From an uncultured Bacteroides sp. (GTDB taxonomy: Bacteria; Bacteroidota; Bacteroidia; Bacteroidales; Bacteroidaceae), in the NCBI GenBank assembly GCA_947038155.1, contig CAMQVH010000018.1, positions 1 to 54,298 of the forward strand: a stretch of DNA of 54,298 nucleotides, given 5' to 3'. Both the position numbers and the translations under genes were made by a program. This document shows positions 51,283 through 54,298 of this stretch, in pieces. Under the pieces are notes generated by a model, which was given only the letters and a program-made list of their open reading frames with translations, was not told where the DNA came from and did not search any database. How positions within the stretch are numbered: the stretch's first letter is position 1; every line of letters begins with the position of its first letter.

Positions 51283-53220
51283 TTAATAATATTTAGACAG
51301 CAGCTTCAAAACACGCAGGATTTCTGCCGTATTCATCGCAAATGACACAGCACCACGTCCCCTGAAAGGTGGATTCCCGTCAAACAGTTCGGCTATGGAA
51401 CCAATACAATGGCTCGTCATCTCATCATCATAACCAATCAACTGGCGTTCAACAAATGACAATCCGCTCATCTTATAAATCCGAAGATAAGCTTCCAGAT
51501 AGAATCCCATCAACCAAGGCCATGCCGTTCCCTGATGATATGCATAGTCACGTTGTACCTGCGGACCTACATAATTCGGATTATATCCACCGCTCTTCGG
51601 ACTCAAAGAACGGATTCCTTTAGGAGTCAGCAATTCTTTAGTCACAATATCAAGCACTTGTTTCTTTTGTGCCCGGTCTAACGGAGAGTAATCAAATGCT
51701 GCGGCAAATATCATATTGGGGCGTACACTCCAATCCATCATATTACCATCAACATAGTCGAGCAGATATCCGTATTCGTTACGGAATACATCGACAAATG
51801 ACTTTCCTGTCACTTCTGCCTGTGCATCAAGCGCATCTGCCAAATATACATCACCACCTTCGCGTACCAAATCGGCTATAAAGCGCAATGCATTATACCA
51901 CAATGCGTTAAATTCAACAATATATCCTGTACGAGGAATCACCGGATGTCCGTTCACCGTGGAATTCATCCATGTAATTGCTTTCTCAGTACCATTTGCA
52001 TAAAGCAATCCGTTCTCGTGCAGGAAAAGATTGTCATGCTTCCGCTGGCGGATAAATTCCATGATGTCTTTCAAAAGTTCACCGTATTTCTGACGGCATT
52101 GCTCGCGGGAAGTCTCCTTGGCATATTGCTGCAAAGCCCAGACTGCCCAAAGCAGGACATCCGGATGCTCCATTTCATAAATCTTGTACCCGACAGGCTC
52201 TTCGTTGATAAAGTTACGAATCGCTTTTTCTGCCGTTTTCATCACGTCTTCAAACTCGTCAACCTCATCAATAGCGAGTGTCAGACCCGGCAAAGCAATG
52301 AACATATCACGTGCACGGCATTTGAACCAAGGATAACCGGCAAGAATGTAATGCTCACCTTCCTGTTTGTTATGGAATTGATGGGCAGAATTCTTCAGGC
52401 AGTGGTAGAAACTGTCACGTGGCGTGCGGTCGGCCACTTCCGCCTCAAAGGTCTGTTTCAGTTTACGCGGAGTTGTTTCTGAAATTCCGGCAGAGAATAC
52501 AATACTCTCTCCTTTCTTGATATCCACCTCGAAATATCCCGGAACGTACAGGTCCTCATTGAAGTCGTACCCGCGTTCCTGCTCTTTCGGATATTCAATG
52601 CCGCGATACCAATCGGGCTGGAAATGGAATTCGCACTTTTTGTTCAACTGCATATAAAGTTCCGGATAGCCGGGATACATGCAAGTCTTTATACCGTTTT
52701 CCACAAGTTGATACTCACGGCTTGCCTGTGCATTTTCGTGGGTATACTCGCGTACGCTTCTGAAAGCGAGGAACGGCCGGAAGCGCAAAGTCGTTGCCGA
52801 ATGCGCGTCAAGTAGAGTATAACGAATCAGGATTCTGTTTTCATGATGTACAAAGATTTTTTCTTTGCGGAGAACCACACCTCCAACACGGTAAGTTGTC
52901 GCCGGAATATGCTCACAATCAAACTCACGGATATACTTGTGCCCATTCGGACTAAAGTTGTTTCCTTGATATTTATGCAACCCCAGGTTAAACTCTGCAC
53001 CGTGTTGAATTACCGTTTCATCAAGAGAAGATAGCAGCACATGATTTTCATCGTCGATATTGGGAACAGGAATTACCAACAGTCCGTGATATTTGCGTGT
53101 GTTACAATCAACAATCGTTGTACAATGATAAGCTCCTGCTTTGTTCGTCCGGAGAATCTCCCTTTGGAGACTTTCTTCCAGATTCGTCATGAGGGTCTTG
53201 TCAAATCGTAAATAACTCAT
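51283..53220 (-). CDS. Glycogen debranching enzyme (amylo-alpha-1,6-glucosidase, GH133 type)
   Basis: This 645-residue enzyme removes alpha-1,6 branches from glycogen. The N-terminal part (about 1-280, EILRTNKAGAYHCTTIVDCN, NTRKYHGLLV) is the bacterial/archaeal GDE N domain. The C-terminal (alpha/alpha)6 barrel has GYPWFKCRARDMFIALPGL, GYIVEFNALWYNAL and YAYHQGTAWPWLMG. It is the first gene of the glycogen operon. Confidence 0.94.
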   Translation of the reverse strand: MSYLRFDKTLMTNLEESLQREILRTNKAGAYHCTTIVDCNTRKYHGLLVIPVPNIDDENHVLLSSLDETVIQHGAEFNLGLHKYQGNNFSPNGHKYIREFDCEHIPATTYRVGGVVLRKEKIFVHHENRILIRYTLLDAHSATTLRFRPFLAFRSVREYTHENAQASREYQLVENGIKTCMYPGYPELYMQLNKKCEFHFQPDWYRGIEYPKEQERGYDFNEDLYVPGYFEVDIKKGESIVFSAGISETTPRKLKQTFEAEVADRTPRDSFYHCLKNSAHQFHNKQEGEHYILAGYPWFKCRARDMFIALPGLTLAIDEVDEFEDVMKTAEKAIRNFINEEPVGYKIYEMEHPDVLLWAVWALQQYAKETSREQCRQKYGELLKDIMEFIRQRKHDNLFLHENGLLYANGTEKAITWMNSTVNGHPVIPRTGYIVEFNALWYNALRFIADLVREGGDVYLADALDAQAEVTGKSFVDVFRNEYGYLLDYVDGNMMDWSVRPNMIFAAAFDYSPLDRAQKKQVLDIVTKELLTPKGIRSLSPKSGGYNPNYVGPQVQRDYAYHQGTAWPWLMGFYLEAYLRIYKMSGLSFVERQLIGYDDEMTSHCIGSIAELFDGNPPFRGRGAVSFAMNTAEILRVLKLLSKYY

Positions 53221-53329
53221 AGTTGTGCATTATTTAAAGGTTAATTATTGGTCATTATATCGCACCTGATATTTATCGCCACATTGTATATTAAATAGTT
53301 GTAGCCCCATACATAACAGGTATAACGCC

Positions 53330-53358
53330 CAAATGTACAAATTATAGATAAAAACAAA
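53330..53358 (-). promoter_or_regulatory. Glycogen operon promoter
   Basis: On the minus strand TACATTTG (53330-53337) is an exact TAnnTTTG box. TTTG (53355-53358) lies 17 bases upstream. It leaves a leader of about 100 bases before the debranching enzyme start. Confidence 0.55.
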
Positions 53359-53435
53359 AATAAAAAGCCTTTTTATTTTCAGATTTTGTGCAAATATTCG
53401 TAGTATTGCGCAAAATATCTAAAGAAAAGAATGTC

Positions 53436-54065
53436 ATGAAGCAAGATATTCAGCGTATCACGGTGGCTGCCGCAAAGCCCTTGTTCTCAATTTTCATCTT
53501 ATATATACTCAAGTTTCTGGAAATCGGGATGGACTGGGACTTCTCTCACTTGGGGATATATCCCATGGAAAAGCGAGGTGTAACAGGCATTTTGGCTCAT
53601 CCGCTGATACACAGCGGATTCAGCCATTTATTGGCAAATACAATTCCTTTATTCTTCCTTTCCTGGTGTCTTTTTTATTTTTACCGAGAGATAGCCGGCA
53701 AGATTTTTGTCCTAATCTGGCTTGGTGCGGGACTGCTTACCTTTATTATAGGCAAACCGGGATGGCACATCGGTGCCAGCGGACTCATCTACGGACTTGC
53801 CTTCTTTCTCTTTTTCAGCGGTATTCTCCGCAAATACGTCCCACTGATTGCTATTTCCCTACTTGTCACCTTTCTATATGGGGGGATTATCTGGCATATG
53901 TTTCCTTATTTCTCCCCCGCCAATATGTCATGGGAAGGACATCTCAGCGGTGGAATCATGGGAGTGCTCTGTGCATTTGCATTCGTGAACCACGGGCCTC
54001 AGCGACCGGAACCTTTTGCGGACGAGGAAGAGGAAGAAGAACATGAAATCTCAGATCCTGTTTAA
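53436..54065 (+). CDS. Rhomboid-family intramembrane serine protease
   Basis: This 209-residue membrane protein has about six hydrophobic segments. It has the rhomboid catalytic Ser 115 in HIGASGLIYG and His 169 in SWEGHLSGGIMG, with HLLAN at 64-68 supplying the conserved His and Asn. It cuts other membrane proteins within the bilayer; the target is unknown. The C-terminus is acidic (DEEEEEEHE). The ATG at 53436 removes sixteen N-terminal residues of a longer frame that do not fit the fold. It is divergent from the glycogen operon. Confidence 0.92.
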   Translation: MKQDIQRITVAAAKPLFSIFILYILKFLEIGMDWDFSHLGIYPMEKRGVTGILAHPLIHSGFSHLLANTIPLFFLSWCLFYFYREIAGKIFVLIWLGAGLLTFIIGKPGWHIGASGLIYGLAFFLFFSGILRKYVPLIAISLLVTFLYGGIIWHMFPYFSPANMSWEGHLSGGIMGVLCAFAFVNHGPQRPEPFADEEEEEEHEISDPV

Positions 54066-54150
54066 ATTCTCTTCAGTCATAATTTTATAGCTGATATTTT
54101 AACTTAACCCGGCTCTTCTTGTCGCGTCCGTCTGTAGTTGGCGGAAGGGG

Positions 54151-54206
54151 TGTTAACAGTTGCGCTCTTGGCTATTAATAAAAAACTTCCCACCCATTAA
54201 GTATAA
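54151..54206. repeat. Dispersed repeat, family C, copy 2
   Basis: TGTTAACAGTT, GCTATTAATA and ACTTCCCA occur at offsets 0, 20 and 34, the same spacing as at 37696. The long palindrome of copy 1 is not present here. The rest of 54066-54298 shows no gene. Confidence 0.55.
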
Positions 54207-54298
54207 AGTTCCTTCGGACAGGAAGGAAACTTTCTTTTCATTCGACAGGGAAAACGCACGATTTAAAACGCTTTAATAAAGGTATCTATCAAATTAGT

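Noticed and set aside
53388..53435. Longer N-terminus for the rhomboid protease
   Set aside because: The extra sixteen residues do not fit the fold and the ATG at 53436 is the better start.

Overview
The window looks like a chromosomal segment of a Bacteroides species or close relative. Most genes are preceded by a match to the Bacteroidetes -7 promoter box (TAnnTTTG) rather than a sigma70 box. The gene families are also typical of that group: DUF5686, DUF5687, DUF4836, DUF4270 and DUF5063 proteins, a group III glutamine synthetase, a fused NfnA/NfnB-like oxidoreductase, and a glycogen cluster of debranching enzyme, GT4 and GH57. No tRNA, rRNA, CRISPR array, insertion sequence or integrase was seen.

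Layout. (1) 1-1126 is the 5' part of rpsA on the minus strand. (2) 1295-8613 is an accessory pocket. A 1986-residue multidomain helicase-nuclease (transglutaminase-like fold, DUF4011, SF1 helicase, Vsr-like nuclease, DUF3320) faces a membrane-anchored retron reverse transcriptase tail to tail. The reverse transcriptase is preceded by a sequence with the hallmarks of a retron msr-msd RNA and its own promoter. This is the most notable system in the window. (3) 8628-10817 is a DUF5686 outer-membrane protein. (4) 10818-11604 is a repeat-rich gap, followed by glnN (GSIII) and a Crp/Fnr-family regulator. (5) 14873-19044, minus strand, is ftsK - lolA-like - trxB. (6) 19168-21598 is DUF5063 - 3'-5' exonuclease - rlmI. 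(7) 21675-21782 holds a likely small RNA or attenuator under a palindromic operator. It is followed by a nucleoside permease, a DUF151 nuclease, rsmE, a DUF4836 lipoprotein and an ABC pair. (8) 28679-34413 is miaA, a lipid kinase, kdsA and an M16 peptidase. (9) 34436-37259 is a DUF5687 membrane protein, its ABC ATPase and a C40 peptidase. (10) 37260-38400 is a gene-poor stretch with a TraB/GumN remnant and several palindromic repeats. (11) 38507-44272 is rplU-rpmA, serS, a sugar MFS transporter and the NfnAB-like fusion. (12) 44389-45603, minus strand, is panC-panD. (13) 45746-48352 is a GT5 catalytic-domain-only protein and a DUF4270 lipoprotein. (14) 48513-53220, minus strand, is the glycogen operon, followed by a rhomboid protease and a terminal repeat-bearing gap.

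How the parts work together. The housekeeping genes cover translation (S1, L21, L27, SerS, MiaA, RsmE, RlmI), envelope building (KdsA, LolA-like, DUF5686, C40, M16), nitrogen and redox metabolism (GSIII, NfnAB-like, TrxB), pantothenate synthesis and storage polysaccharide turnover. The gaps between operons carry at least three families of dispersed palindromic repeats, each with two recognisable copies inside this window. The retron and helicase pocket between rpsA and the DUF5686 gene is the part most likely to be acquired and to act in phage defence. That role is inferred from family knowledge and layout, not shown by the sequence.
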